Below are positions 26,269-34,078 of a stretch of DNA of 36,650 nt, piece after piece. Below the pieces are notes generated by a model. That model searched no databases, had not been told where the DNA came from, and saw nothing but the letters and a program-made list of their open reading frames with translations. Source of the stretch: Porphyromonadaceae bacterium UBA2751 (GTDB lineage Bacteria > Bacteroidota > Bacteroidia > Bacteroidales > Muribaculaceae); assembly GCA_002353285.1 (NCBI GenBank), contig DEJJ01000016.1:1-36650 (forward strand), read 5' to 3'. The position numbers and the translations under genes were made by a program. The first letter of the stretch is position 1; each line of letters starts with the position of its first letter.

Positions 26269-29200
26269 TTAGCGCTTAATCATCTTGCTGGTAGAGCGAG
26301 AACCGTCGGTGTACTCAGTCACCACGATATTAACGCCCTCAAATGGAACGTCACTCATCACACCAGCCACGTTCACATACTTAACGCTCTTAACCTCGCC
26401 ATTAACACTTACTGTGTTGATGGCAGTGATAATGTTGTCGTCACCTGTGAGGTCAATGGGAAGAACTGTAATGTGTTCGCTAAATGGAATTTCATCCTTA
26501 GCACTGATAGGATTATTAGGTCCATACTCCTTGTCGGTACGATTAACGATTGCATGGAATTTGTAAATCTTTCCATCTTGCAGCGAAGGAGTGCCATTAT
26601 AATTGTTGTAAGCCCATCCTACTTGGAATCCACCTTTAATTCCACTATTAGAAGGAACGGTAAAGTATCCAAGAGCATTCCACTGTGCGTAGGTAATATA
26701 ACATACCTCCTGAATCTTAGGATTCATAAAGAAGTAGTTCTGAGTGTTATTAGCAGAATATGCGCCATCACCAGCTTCAATGCTACCCCAGATGTTGAGG
26801 TTCTCGGGCAGGAAGTTCGATGGGCAATAAACGTTTGCCACGTAAGGCGTCTCATCGTAGCCTGCATCTGACTTAGTTAAAAGTTCCAGATGGTCCTCGC
26901 TCATCTTCAAGATGTAGTTATCATTATAAACGAGCTTACCCTTGATAGTGCCTGGCTTAACGAGTTTTCTGTCAGCATTCTTTAACATCTCGTCAATACC
27001 ATTAGAACCAGTGGGAGCTGTAAACTGAAGTAAGATCCAGTTGCTCTGATCCCAATCGCGACCATTCTGACCGGTTTCGCCGGTTATTTGAGCGTCGTTC
27101 ATAAAGTCGATCTGCTCACCTTCATGAATTGAAGTCTTGACGATAGATTTATCACCCAGGTCTTTGCACCATGCGAGTCCACGGTCTGGATCAACATAGG
27201 CCACTTTCAGCATGTCGGCAATAACATACTCATGGTCTTCCTCACCAGTAGCGCAAAGCTCAGCGAGAGTAAGGCTTGGGGTAACATCCGCACCACGATA
27301 GTACATGTAGACTGGACGCTGATTGCCAGTGGTGGTTGGGTTTTTGTAAGATGCAAAATAACGCATAGAGCTTTGATAGTTGTAAGCAAAGCTGCGATCG
27401 GCATCAGCGCTACCCTTGATAGCTACAAACCCACCATTCATTGAAAAATATACGGGATTCTTACCTGTATTAATGTACGATTCTGTTGTTGAAGGCACAT
27501 AATAAGTGTCACCACTCTTCATGTAAAGGTTTCCATTTTCTTCCTCTACTGTGAAGATTGTCACATTGCTACCAGCAACTGTTGCAGTATTGAAATCAGG
27601 TCCGAAAACAACATTGTTTTCACAATCTATAGAAGAGAAGTTGCCACTAGTCAATGTTGGATTGAATTCTCCTACAGTTTTGTCGCGGTCGCTGTTTACT
27701 ATAATGTAATCACGACCAGCCTGGATGTCATCGGTGCTTGTAACGAGAGTCCAGTCACCTTCAGCACCTGTCTCAATTACAGTGTAGGTTGCTGTGCTGA
27801 GAGTGCTCTTTAGACCATTGAGAACAACAGCGGCATAGATCTTATGCTCGCCAGTGCCCGAAACTGCAACGCCGTCAGCATAAACATTGTTGGCGTCAAT
27901 TACCTCTTGAGAGTTGCTTGGGAACTCATTAGGATCGGGATCAAGAACGTAGTAAATCACACCGCCATCGGCACTGTTGATGGTGATAGCGAAGTCACCG
28001 GTTTGAACAACGTCTGGGTCGGGAGTGAATGTTGGAGCGTCAGGATTCTTAAACGTGTATTGAACGCTTACAACGTTACTTGGATCCTTGCCAGTCTCGA
28101 TAGCGATAGCCTTAACGGTCTGTGGACCACCCTGAGCAACTTGGATGTTGAATGGCTTGGTGTACTGGACACGGTTAGTGTTGGTGTCATCGCTTGGGTC
28201 AGAACCATCGGTAGTGTAATAGATGGTTGCACCCTGGGCTGCTGTGATAGTAACATCCTCAAGTAAACCGCCCTTCACATCTTTAGAGTCAGGAGTGATA
28301 ACGGGAGCCTCACTCTTTGGAGTGGTGGCAGTAGCTTTCTTGTAAAGATAAACGGGTTGCTGACCTGTTGATGCATAGCAGGAGAAAATCAATTGATTAG
28401 AAGCTGAATTAAAACGAATTGTATTTCTTCCATTATGCTCGCCTCCAAACGTAATAACTGCATTGCCACTTTCTCCAATTGAGATTGTAGCTATACCATT
28501 TTCATTGTTAGTAGCTTGGCTTCTCAAATAATTATTACTGCCATTTGAAGTGTTTGCGGCGTACAGATAACCACCATCTGTGCCATAAGCGGAATCAAAG
28601 AATGACCAGCCTTCTGAAGTACTGCCACCTAATGTGAATACAGCTTCATTGACACCTATAGTAATAGTAGGAACGTTAGACACCAATGCTACAGTGTTAC
28701 TTACCGAAGCTCTATTGTTATTATTTTGACTACCCATGACATAGGTGCTGCCTTCATTCTTACCGCTGGCTATTATGTAGTGTGCACCATCTTCAAGATC
28801 AGTTGCACTTGTAACGAGGGTGTAAACGCTTCCCTCGCTTGGCTCAACGACGGTAAAGTTCTGGCTATTGGTCTTTGCGGCATATTGGTCATTGCCGTTG
28901 ACAACGAGAGCACCTTTACCAGTAAGGGTTGTACTTCCTGCTGTAGAGAAAGTGTAAGTTGAACTTGTACCCACTACTGCGTTGTCATTGACAAACAGTT
29001 TGGCAACTGGTGCGGTGATGCTAACAGGTGAACCAGCATATGTAACAACAGGATTGCAATCACCAATGAAATCATTGAAATCCTCAGCAAGTGCAATAGT
29101 AGCAGTGCTGTTCAAAAGAACCTCACCACCTTCAGGGGTGATGGTGGGTTTCAAATTCTTTATAGATGTAAGGCTGAACTTACTGAGGTCACCACTTACA

Positions 29201-30813
29201 GTAATCTCATAAAGACCTGCAGGGATCAAGAAAGCATTGTCATTATTCTGCTTTGTCAGGGGTTCATCTGATACAAGAGCACCTTCGTTCGCTCCGCTGT
29301 TTAACCAATAATATAGACCATCACTTGGAGTTGGAGAATATCGGTTTTGGTTTACATAATCCCAACCTCCATCATTATTGTTCTTGGCAAGAACAGTAGT
29401 GAATGCGAACCAGGTTCCAGGGACACCCATGTTATTTGATGAGTTGCCGATAACCCAAATCTTGGCAGTGTAGTTGTTACCATCATAGTTCATCTTGACG
29501 CCCTGGTCGGGTTGTGAGCCATTGCCGTTAACCATACCAAGAATATAGAGGTCGGTAGTTGCTTCTTTGGTAGCAGTTACACTAAAGTTCTTTAGCTCCC
29601 AACGGCCAGGTGCATTCTCGGTGTCGGCAATGTACTTGAAAGCAAGCTGGAACTTCTTACCTGCGTAAGCACTTAAGTCAATTTTCTCAATGCTATGGAA
29701 GGTGTTGTTATCCACATTGGCATGAGGAGTTATTGTCAACTGTTGCCATTCGCCAGTAGTGCCCTCACGTACCCACAATGTGGCTTGTGATGTAGGCATG
29801 TCAGAACTTGCAAAGTATCTAAGATTTTCTTCAAAGTTAAGGCTAATAGTATAACCTGATTTGGAAGTGGCATCGAAAACCGGGCTATAAAGCCAACTTT
29901 CTACTGCCTCAGTACGATTCTGACCATTAGCAGTAATTCCATAGCTGGAATTTTTCCAAACTTGGCTGAGACCACCCAACGAACGGTCAATGATGTAGAA
30001 ATCTTCGTGACCATTTATTAAAGTGTTTTCGTAGTTGAGTTCAACTTCTGTAGGTTCATCTATGGTGTAAGTTGCGCTTGCAATGCCGCTGTTGTTCATG
30101 CCATCCTTAACGGCGATTGCCTTGATGGTTGTGGTCTCGCCAACGGAAATTGGGCTGTTGTTATATTCGGGAGAATTCTCGTCGGGATCGCTGCCATCGG
30201 TAGTGTAATGGATGGTTGCGCCATCGGTAGCACAGCTGATTGTCACATTCTGTGCCTCATAGTAAGTACCCTGAGCAGGTGAGAATGTGGGAGTTGCTAC
30301 TGTCTCAACAGTTGTACCTCCATTACTATAAGTGTAAGAAATATAATAACATTTTACACCTTTGTCGATGTCAGTTACAGTTACAGTTAATGTGTTGCCT
30401 GTTGCAGTAGAGTTAGAACTTATAGTAACATCATTTGTTCCATTCAAATTTCCTGTGCCTATACTCGTGTCTCCAACTTTTAAATTTACAGTTCCAGTTG
30501 TCCCGCTGAATCCACCAAATTTAGCCTCCATTGATGTTATATTCACACTACTTGGTAAAGTAGTAGTAAAGGTTATACTTGTGGCAGGGTATTTAGACGA
30601 ACCTACTTGACTATACGCTGAGCTTTGTGTAAATGATGAAGTTCCTTCCGTAGTGATGTACCAAGTGTTGTTTTTGTCGTCAGTTCCATGAACAGAAGCA
30701 CTATTTATCTTTGTGCCCTGGTTACCAAACCAAATAATACCTTCAGCTGCCCAGCCGACTCCGAAGAATAGCGTGAGCAACGTTAAAAACGTTAGTAATT
30801 TTTTCATACGCAT
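26269..30813 (-). CDS. Large secreted surface protein with chitobiase-C-like repeats and sorting-type tail
   Basis: This 1,514-residue protein begins with a signal peptide (MKKLLTFLTLLTLFFGVGWA from the third codon; the first ATG is two codons earlier). Three CHB_HEX_C-type domains are seen at about 173-252, 836-922 and 924-1010. The first two carry the typical IYYTTDGSDP-like strand. Between and after them are jellyroll-like modules, for example 'W-L-SPVFDATSKSGYTI' with KKFQLAFKYIAD, and paired YTLVTSATDLEDGAHYIIA and WTLVTSTDDIQAGRDYIIV segments showing internal duplication. The last residues (YVNVAGV, VPFEGVNIVV) match the tail of the protein at 7268. The low G+C and Asn/Thr-rich composition differ from neighbouring genes. 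It is probably a surface adhesin or cell-wall-associated protein, with no catalytic domain recognised. Confidence 0.7.
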   Translation of the reverse strand: MRMKKLLTFLTLLTLFFGVGWAAEGIIWFGNQGTKINSASVHGTDDKNNTWYITTEGTSSFTQSSAYSQVGSSKYPATSITFTTTLPSSVNITSMEAKFGGFSGTTGTVNLKVGDTSIGTGNLNGTNDVTISSNSTATGNTLTVTVTDIDKGVKCYYISYTYSNGGTTVETVATPTFSPAQGTYYEAQNVTISCATDGATIHYTTDGSDPDENSPEYNNSPISVGETTTIKAIAVKDGMNNSGIASATYTIDEPTEVELNYENTLINGHEDFYIIDRSLGGLSQVWKNSSYGITANGQNRTEAVESWLYSPVFDATSKSGYTISLNFEENLRYFASSDMPTSQATLWVREGTTGEWQQLTITPHANVDNNTFHSIEKIDLSAYAGKKFQLAFKYIADTENAPGRWELKNFSVTATKEATTDLYILGMVNGNGSQPDQGVKMNYDGNNYTAKIWVIGNSSNNMGVPGTWFAFTTVLAKNNNDGGWDYVNQNRYSPTPSDGLYYWLNSGANEGALVSDEPLTKQNNDNAFLIPAGLYEITVSGDLSKFSLTSIKNLKPTITPEGGEVLLNSTATIALAEDFNDFIGDCNPVVTYAGSPVSITAPVAKLFVNDNAVVGTSSTYTFSTAGSTTLTGKGALVVNGNDQYAAKTNSQNFTVVEPSEGSVYTLVTSATDLEDGAHYIIASGKNEGSTYVMGSQNNNNRASVSNTVALVSNVPTITIGVNEAVFTLGGSTSEGWSFFDSAYGTDGGYLYAANTSNGSNNYLRSQATNNENGIATISIGESGNAVITFGGEHNGRNTIRFNSASNQLIFSCYASTGQQPVYLYKKATATTPKSEAPVITPDSKDVKGGLLEDVTITAAQGATIYYTTDGSDPSDDTNTNRVQYTKPFNIQVAQGGPQTVKAIAIETGKDPSNVVSVQYTFKNPDAPTFTPDPDVVQTGDFAITINSADGGVIYYVLDPDPNEFPSNSQEVIDANNVYADGVAVSGTGEHKIYAAVVLNGLKSTLSTATYTVIETGAEGDWTLVTSTDDIQAGRDYIIVNSDRDKTVGEFNPTLTSGNFSSIDCENNVVFGPDFNTATVAGSNVTIFTVEEENGNLYMKSGDTYYVPSTTESYINTGKNPVYFSMNGGFVAIKGSADADRSFAYNYQSSMRYFASYKNPTTTGNQRPVYMYYRGADVTPSLTLAELCATGEEDHEYVIADMLKVAYVDPDRGLAWCKDLGDKSIVKTSIHEGEQIDFMNDAQITGETGQNGRDWDQSNWILLQFTAPTGSNGIDEMLKNADRKLVKPGTIKGKLVYNDNYILKMSEDHLELLTKSDAGYDETPYVANVYCPSNFLPENLNIWGSIEAGDGAYSANNTQNYFFMNPKIQEVCYITYAQWNALGYFTVPSNSGIKGGFQVGWAYNNYNGTPSLQDGKIYKFHAIVNRTDKEYGPNNPISAKDEIPFSEHITVLPIDLTGDDNIITAINTVSVNGEVKSVKYVNVAGVMSDVPFEGVNIVVTEYTDGSRSTSKMIKR

Positions 30814-30950
30814 GAAATGTTTAGTAGTTAGTAAAATATAAAAAAGTAAGTGTAAGTTCTGCAGTCTTGTGTCGAGGCGGGGGCGGCTGCTTGCGTAGGC
30901 AGGGCAGCTGCGAAATCCCGAAGGGCTCTCTAACCCCTAACCTCTAAACC

Positions 30951-30978
30951 TTCCATTTCGCTTTCGGGCGAAATGGAA
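30951..30978. repeat. Perfect 11-bp inverted repeat in the leader of the large surface protein gene
   Basis: TTCCATTTCGC (30951-30961) pairs with GCGAAATGGAA (30968-30978) around a 6-nt loop. It lies about 140 nt upstream of the gene start and just downstream (in the minus direction) of the candidate RNA terminator, with no T-run of its own. Confidence 0.6.
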
Positions 30979-31008
30979 TAAAACCAGGCAACTCTATGCC
31001 CTGAAAAT

Positions 31009-31093
31009 AAAAAAAGCGCAAGATTGCTCTTTGGTCCGGCATTAGTATTAAACCGCTGAACCTAAAGCACTTGCGTATTACAATCTGGTTTCA
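31009..31093 (-). ncRNA. Candidate small RNA or attenuating leader ending in an intrinsic terminator
   Basis: A TAAATTTG box at 31106-31099 would start a minus-strand transcript near 31093. About 20 nt later CGCAAG (31075-31070) pairs with CTTGCG (31022-31017), enclosing TGC/GCA, TTT/AAA, GGTT/GACC and CGG/CCG pairs. A T7 run follows at 31015-31009. The product would be about 85 nt. The early AGATTG can also pair with CAATCT, which overlaps the terminator's 3' arm, so two exclusive folds exist. It may be a free RNA or a switch upstream of the surface protein gene. Confidence 0.5.
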
Positions 31094-31098
31094 TGCTG

Positions 31099-31106
31099 CA
31101 AATTTA
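31099..31106 (-). promoter_or_regulatory. -7 promoter box of the candidate small RNA
   Basis: On the minus strand the box reads TAAATTTG. The matching -33 element is weak (ATTC, 20 bp upstream). Confidence 0.45.
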
Positions 31107-31151
31107 ATGCTTTTTTGTATAATAATGAATAATATCACAAAATTTTTTTCA

Positions 31152-31180
31152 AGAAAAAAGCTCCCCTCTGTAGGGACGAG
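31152..31180 (-). terminator. Probable terminator of the acyltransferase gene
   Basis: On the minus strand CTC-CCC pairs with GGG-GAG (2-nt bulge, 6-nt loop) and is followed by CTTTTTTCTTG. It lies about 80 nt past the stop at 31258. Confidence 0.5.
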
Positions 31181-31194
31181 GCTCGCAAGCAGGT

Positions 31195-31265
31195 TGTGCA
31201 CTAATCAAGCATTAAAAATTAAGCATTGTGCATTATGAATTGTGAATTGTGCATTATTCAAGCCT
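31195..31265. repeat. Degenerate A/T-rich tandem array of about 9-bp units
   Basis: Units such as GCATTATGA, ATTGTGAAT and TGTGCATTA follow one another and run into the end of the acyltransferase gene, whose last codons (Met-His-Lys-Ala-stop) are written in the repeat. Confidence 0.6.
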
Positions 31266-32346
31266 TGTGCATTAAAACTCTGCGGTAGGCCCGGAGGCAC
31301 AGCAGCGGCACGGCAGTGCCCACCGCGGTGTACAGAATCCAGAACAGGTCGGTCTGGCTGTTGTGATGCACCACCATGTGGCACCCTATCTGGCCCCAGT
31401 CAAGCCCGTAGTACCATATCTTAAGCGCCGACACTATCTTGAACGAAATGATGTGGAACACAAACACATAGAGCGTGTTGTCGCCGCAGTACACCAGCAT
31501 GCGCTTCAGCCAGCCGTCACGGCGGTCGATGCTCGTGGCAATGGCATGCACCATCAGGAAACCGATGCAGCCTGTGATGGGAATCGACGCCAGGTCCTTG
31601 AGCTCAACCTTCAGGTTGAGGCCATGGCAGTGAAGCAGGCAGCCACCCACCAGCAGCAGCGCGTAGAGCAGCGTGAGCCACCAGTGCTCAGGAATGCGGT
31701 GCTCATGGCGGCGATACAATGCCCCCAGGGCGTAGAACATCACGCCCCACGTCTCGCGGATGCCCCCCTGCACAATGGTGACGATGCGCAGGTTGTTGCT
31801 CACCTTCAGGCAAGCAAAGCCCAGCGCCAGCGCGGCAATGGCAATCAGGGTGCCATCGTCGCCCAGCCACCGGTGCCGGTTGTGCAGCAGCTTGTAGAGA
31901 ATCAGGAACACGATGCTCGACACCAGCAGACCCCTGAAGAACCAGAAGGCTCCTGCCAAAAACTCGTCGTAGCCAGCCATCGAGAACACAATGTGCACCA
32001 GCCGCTGCAAGTGGTCGTGAAGCGAGTAGGGGTGCGTCACGCCGTTCTCCCAGTTGCCATACTGCTCGTTGAGCAGCCCTATCTTGAACATCAGGTTGTG
32101 AATCAGCAGGAAAAAGATGCTCCACTTCACAAATGGCACGTACAGCCCCTTCACGCGCTTCACGCAGAACTGCCACGGCTGCTCCTCATTCTTCTTGCTG
32201 AAGAAGTAGCCAGCAGCCATGAAGAACAGCGGCATGTGAAACAGGTAGATGAAGTTGATGATAATGCCAGGGCACTCGGTGTGACCAGCGCACATCAAGA
32301 TTATTGCTATACCCTTACAAATCGACAGGTTAGTGTTGCGTGTCAT
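31258..32346 (-). CDS. Membrane acyltransferase (acyltransferase-3 family)
   Basis: This 362-residue polytopic membrane protein belongs to the acyltransferase-3 family, which adds O-acetyl or similar groups to cell-surface sugars. The N-terminus holds the family's hallmark pattern ICKGIAIILMCAGHTE with His in the first helix region, then LFHMPLFFMAAGYFF and R-K-G-YVPF. About ten hydrophobic segments follow, including a conserved FWFFRGLL and YVFVFHIISF near the C-terminus. The ATG at 32346 abuts the stop of the TonB-C gene (TAGATG), so translation is coupled. The acceptor glycan is unknown. The stop codon lies in a tandem array. Confidence 0.8.
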   Translation of the reverse strand: MTRNTNLSICKGIAIILMCAGHTECPGIIINFIYLFHMPLFFMAAGYFFSKKNEEQPWQFCVKRVKGLYVPFVKWSIFFLLIHNLMFKIGLLNEQYGNWENGVTHPYSLHDHLQRLVHIVFSMAGYDEFLAGAFWFFRGLLVSSIVFLILYKLLHNRHRWLGDDGTLIAIAALALGFACLKVSNNLRIVTIVQGGIRETWGVMFYALGALYRRHEHRIPEHWWLTLLYALLLVGGCLLHCHGLNLKVELKDLASIPITGCIGFLMVHAIATSIDRRDGWLKRMLVYCGDNTLYVFVFHIISFKIVSALKIWYYGLDWGQIGCHMVVHHNSQTDLFWILYTAVGTAVPLLCLRAYRRVLMHKA

Positions 32347-32829
32347 CTACTCGAGGCTGAACTTCACGGGAAGGGTAAACAGGGTGCGCACCGGCGCATG
32401 ATCCTCGTCGTAGCCTGGCACAAAGCGCTTTATCTGGCTCACCACGCGCACTGCCTCGGCGTCGAGCTCGCGGCTCACGCTCTTGAGCACGGTGATATTG
32501 CTAATCGAGCCCGACTTCTCAACCACAAACTGCAGCACCACAGTGCCATGCACGCCATTGCGCTCGGCAGACTTTGGATACTTGATGTTCTCACCCAGGA
32601 ATTGCACCAGCCCCTGGGTGCCGCCAGGGTACTCGGGTGGGTACTTGGGCAGGTCGATGATCTCGCTATCGGTGCTGCCTTGCACATAGTCGTAGCCTGT
32701 GGGCGCTGGCTCCACCACTTTGGTGCGGGCAGCGCGCTTGCGGCTGCGGGTCTTGCGCTTCTTGGCGTCGACATCCATGCTCGCCAAGCCCACCGCAAGG
32801 GCCAGGATTACAATTAATAATCGCATCAT
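32347..32829 (-). CDS. TonB C-terminal-domain protein with signal peptide
   Basis: This 160-residue protein has a signal peptide or anchor (MMRLLIVILALAVGLASMDV), a strongly basic segment (KKRKTRSRKRAARTK, about 23-37) and a TonB C-terminal domain (about 60-155). Landmarks are PPEYPGGTQGLVQFLGENIKYP, GVHGTVVLQFVVEKSGSISN, LKSVSRELDAEAVRVV and FTLPVKF. It lacks the long Pro-rich linker of classical TonB and would be periplasmic or anchored by its N-terminus. It could energise TonB-dependent receptors or act in another periplasmic interaction. The start could also be the second Met. It is coupled to the acyltransferase downstream. Confidence 0.75.
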   Translation of the reverse strand: MMRLLIVILALAVGLASMDVDAKKRKTRSRKRAARTKVVEPAPTGYDYVQGSTDSEIIDLPKYPPEYPGGTQGLVQFLGENIKYPKSAERNGVHGTVVLQFVVEKSGSISNITVLKSVSRELDAEAVRVVSQIKRFVPGYDEDHAPVRTLFTLPVKFSLE

Positions 32830-32852
32830 TTAGTTATAGTTTTTTTAGTTAA

Positions 32853-32915
32853 AATAAATCGAGCATTCAAGCAATCGACCAGTCGAGCAATCGAGTAATC
32901 GAGTGGTCGAGCAGC
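32853..32915. repeat. 8-bp tandem array (CTCGANNN) just past the cydB stop
   Basis: On the minus strand seven consecutive 8-bp units of the form (C/G)T(C/T)GANNN run from 32910 to 32855, starting within a few bases of the cydB stop codon at 32917. Confidence 0.8.
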
Positions 32916-32916
32916 T

Positions 32917-34056
32917 TTAATAAATCTCGTCGTCGCCAGCCTGGTCAATCTCGCCCTGCGTGAGCTTGGTGCGGTCCATCTTCCACCACACCCAGGCGAT
33001 GTAGCCCAGCACAAAGGGCACCAGTAGCGACACGTAGCTCATCACGCGCAGCGTGAACTCGCTCGACGAACTGTTGGCAATGGTGAGCGAGCTGTCCACA
33101 TCGATGAGCGATGGGTAATAGGCCGTGTGGTTATATCCCAACACCCAAAACAGGCTCATCACCACCAGCACAGTGCCAATGCCGGCCCACCAGATGCCGC
33201 CTTTAAACTTCTTGTTGAGCAGCGTCTTGACAATGCCCGTGAGCACCATCACCACGCCAAAGGCCAGCGCTCCCAGTGCCAACCACATCTGCAGGTAATT
33301 GTCGAGGTACTTATAGGGCTTCCACATGGCACTGCCGTCAGCGTCGATGTCCACGCCCGGCGAGGTGAGTATCACTGCACAGGTGCCAAGAAACAGCACC
33401 ACAAATATCGCTGAGTTGATAATCAGGAAATTGTGCTGGCTGCGCTGCACCACCTCGTCGTCGATGTTGTTGATGAAGTAGAGCGACGCAAGCGTGCGGG
33501 CCAGGAAGTAGACCATGAAGCCAAAGAGCAGGCAACGCCACGACGCAATGGCCTCCAGGCCATGAAGTGGACCCCACCGCGAGATGGTGGCGGCGTTAAC
33601 GTTGAGGATGTTGGCCTTCTCCACTGTGAAATCGGCACCAAAGAACATGCCAGCCACAGCCACGCCAAGTAGCACAGGGCCCACAAAGCCATTGATGCGA
33701 AGCAGGGTGTCGTAGAAGCGAGTTCCGTAAACGTTGCCATGCTTGGTGCGGTACTCGTAGGCTATCGCCTGTATCACAAAGCTGAACAGGATGAATATCC
33801 ACAGCCAGTAAGCTCCGCCAAAGCTCGTGCTGTAGAATAGCGGGAACGAGGCAAAAAACGCGCCGCCAAAGGTCACCAGCGTGGTGTAGGTCAATTCCCA
33901 CTTTCTTCCCAGCGAGTTGATGAGCAGCGGCCGCTTCTCGCGCTCGGTGCTGGCAATCATCGACTGCCCACCCTGCACAAAGAGCATGAACACCAGCAGT
34001 GCTCCAAGCACCGACATGATGAACCACCAGTATTGTTGTAACATTTCGTGTGTCAT
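32917..34056 (-). CDS. cydB: Cytochrome bd ubiquinol oxidase subunit II
   Basis: This 379-residue membrane protein is CydB of the bd-type quinol oxidase. Recognisable parts are the N-terminal helix with WWFIMSVLGALLVFMLFVQGG, the segment WELTYTTLVTFGGAFFASFPLFYS, the helix with ANILNVNAATISRWGPLHGLEA, and a C-terminal helix with VPFVLGYIAWVWW. CydB stabilises the enzyme in the inner membrane beside CydA. The gene starts 22 nt after cydA. The enzyme reduces oxygen with high affinity and lets obligate anaerobes of this group scavenge traces of O2. A CTCGANNN array lies directly after the stop. Confidence 0.93.
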   Translation of the reverse strand: MTHEMLQQYWWFIMSVLGALLVFMLFVQGGQSMIASTEREKRPLLINSLGRKWELTYTTLVTFGGAFFASFPLFYSTSFGGAYWLWIFILFSFVIQAIAYEYRTKHGNVYGTRFYDTLLRINGFVGPVLLGVAVAGMFFGADFTVEKANILNVNAATISRWGPLHGLEAIASWRCLLFGFMVYFLARTLASLYFINNIDDEVVQRSQHNFLIINSAIFVVLFLGTCAVILTSPGVDIDADGSAMWKPYKYLDNYLQMWLALGALAFGVVMVLTGIVKTLLNKKFKGGIWWAGIGTVLVVMSLFWVLGYNHTAYYPSLIDVDSSLTIANSSSSEFTLRVMSYVSLLVPFVLGYIAWVWWKMDRTKLTQGEIDQAGDDEIY

Positions 34057-34078
34057 AGTTGTGTCCTCCTCTTTGCTG

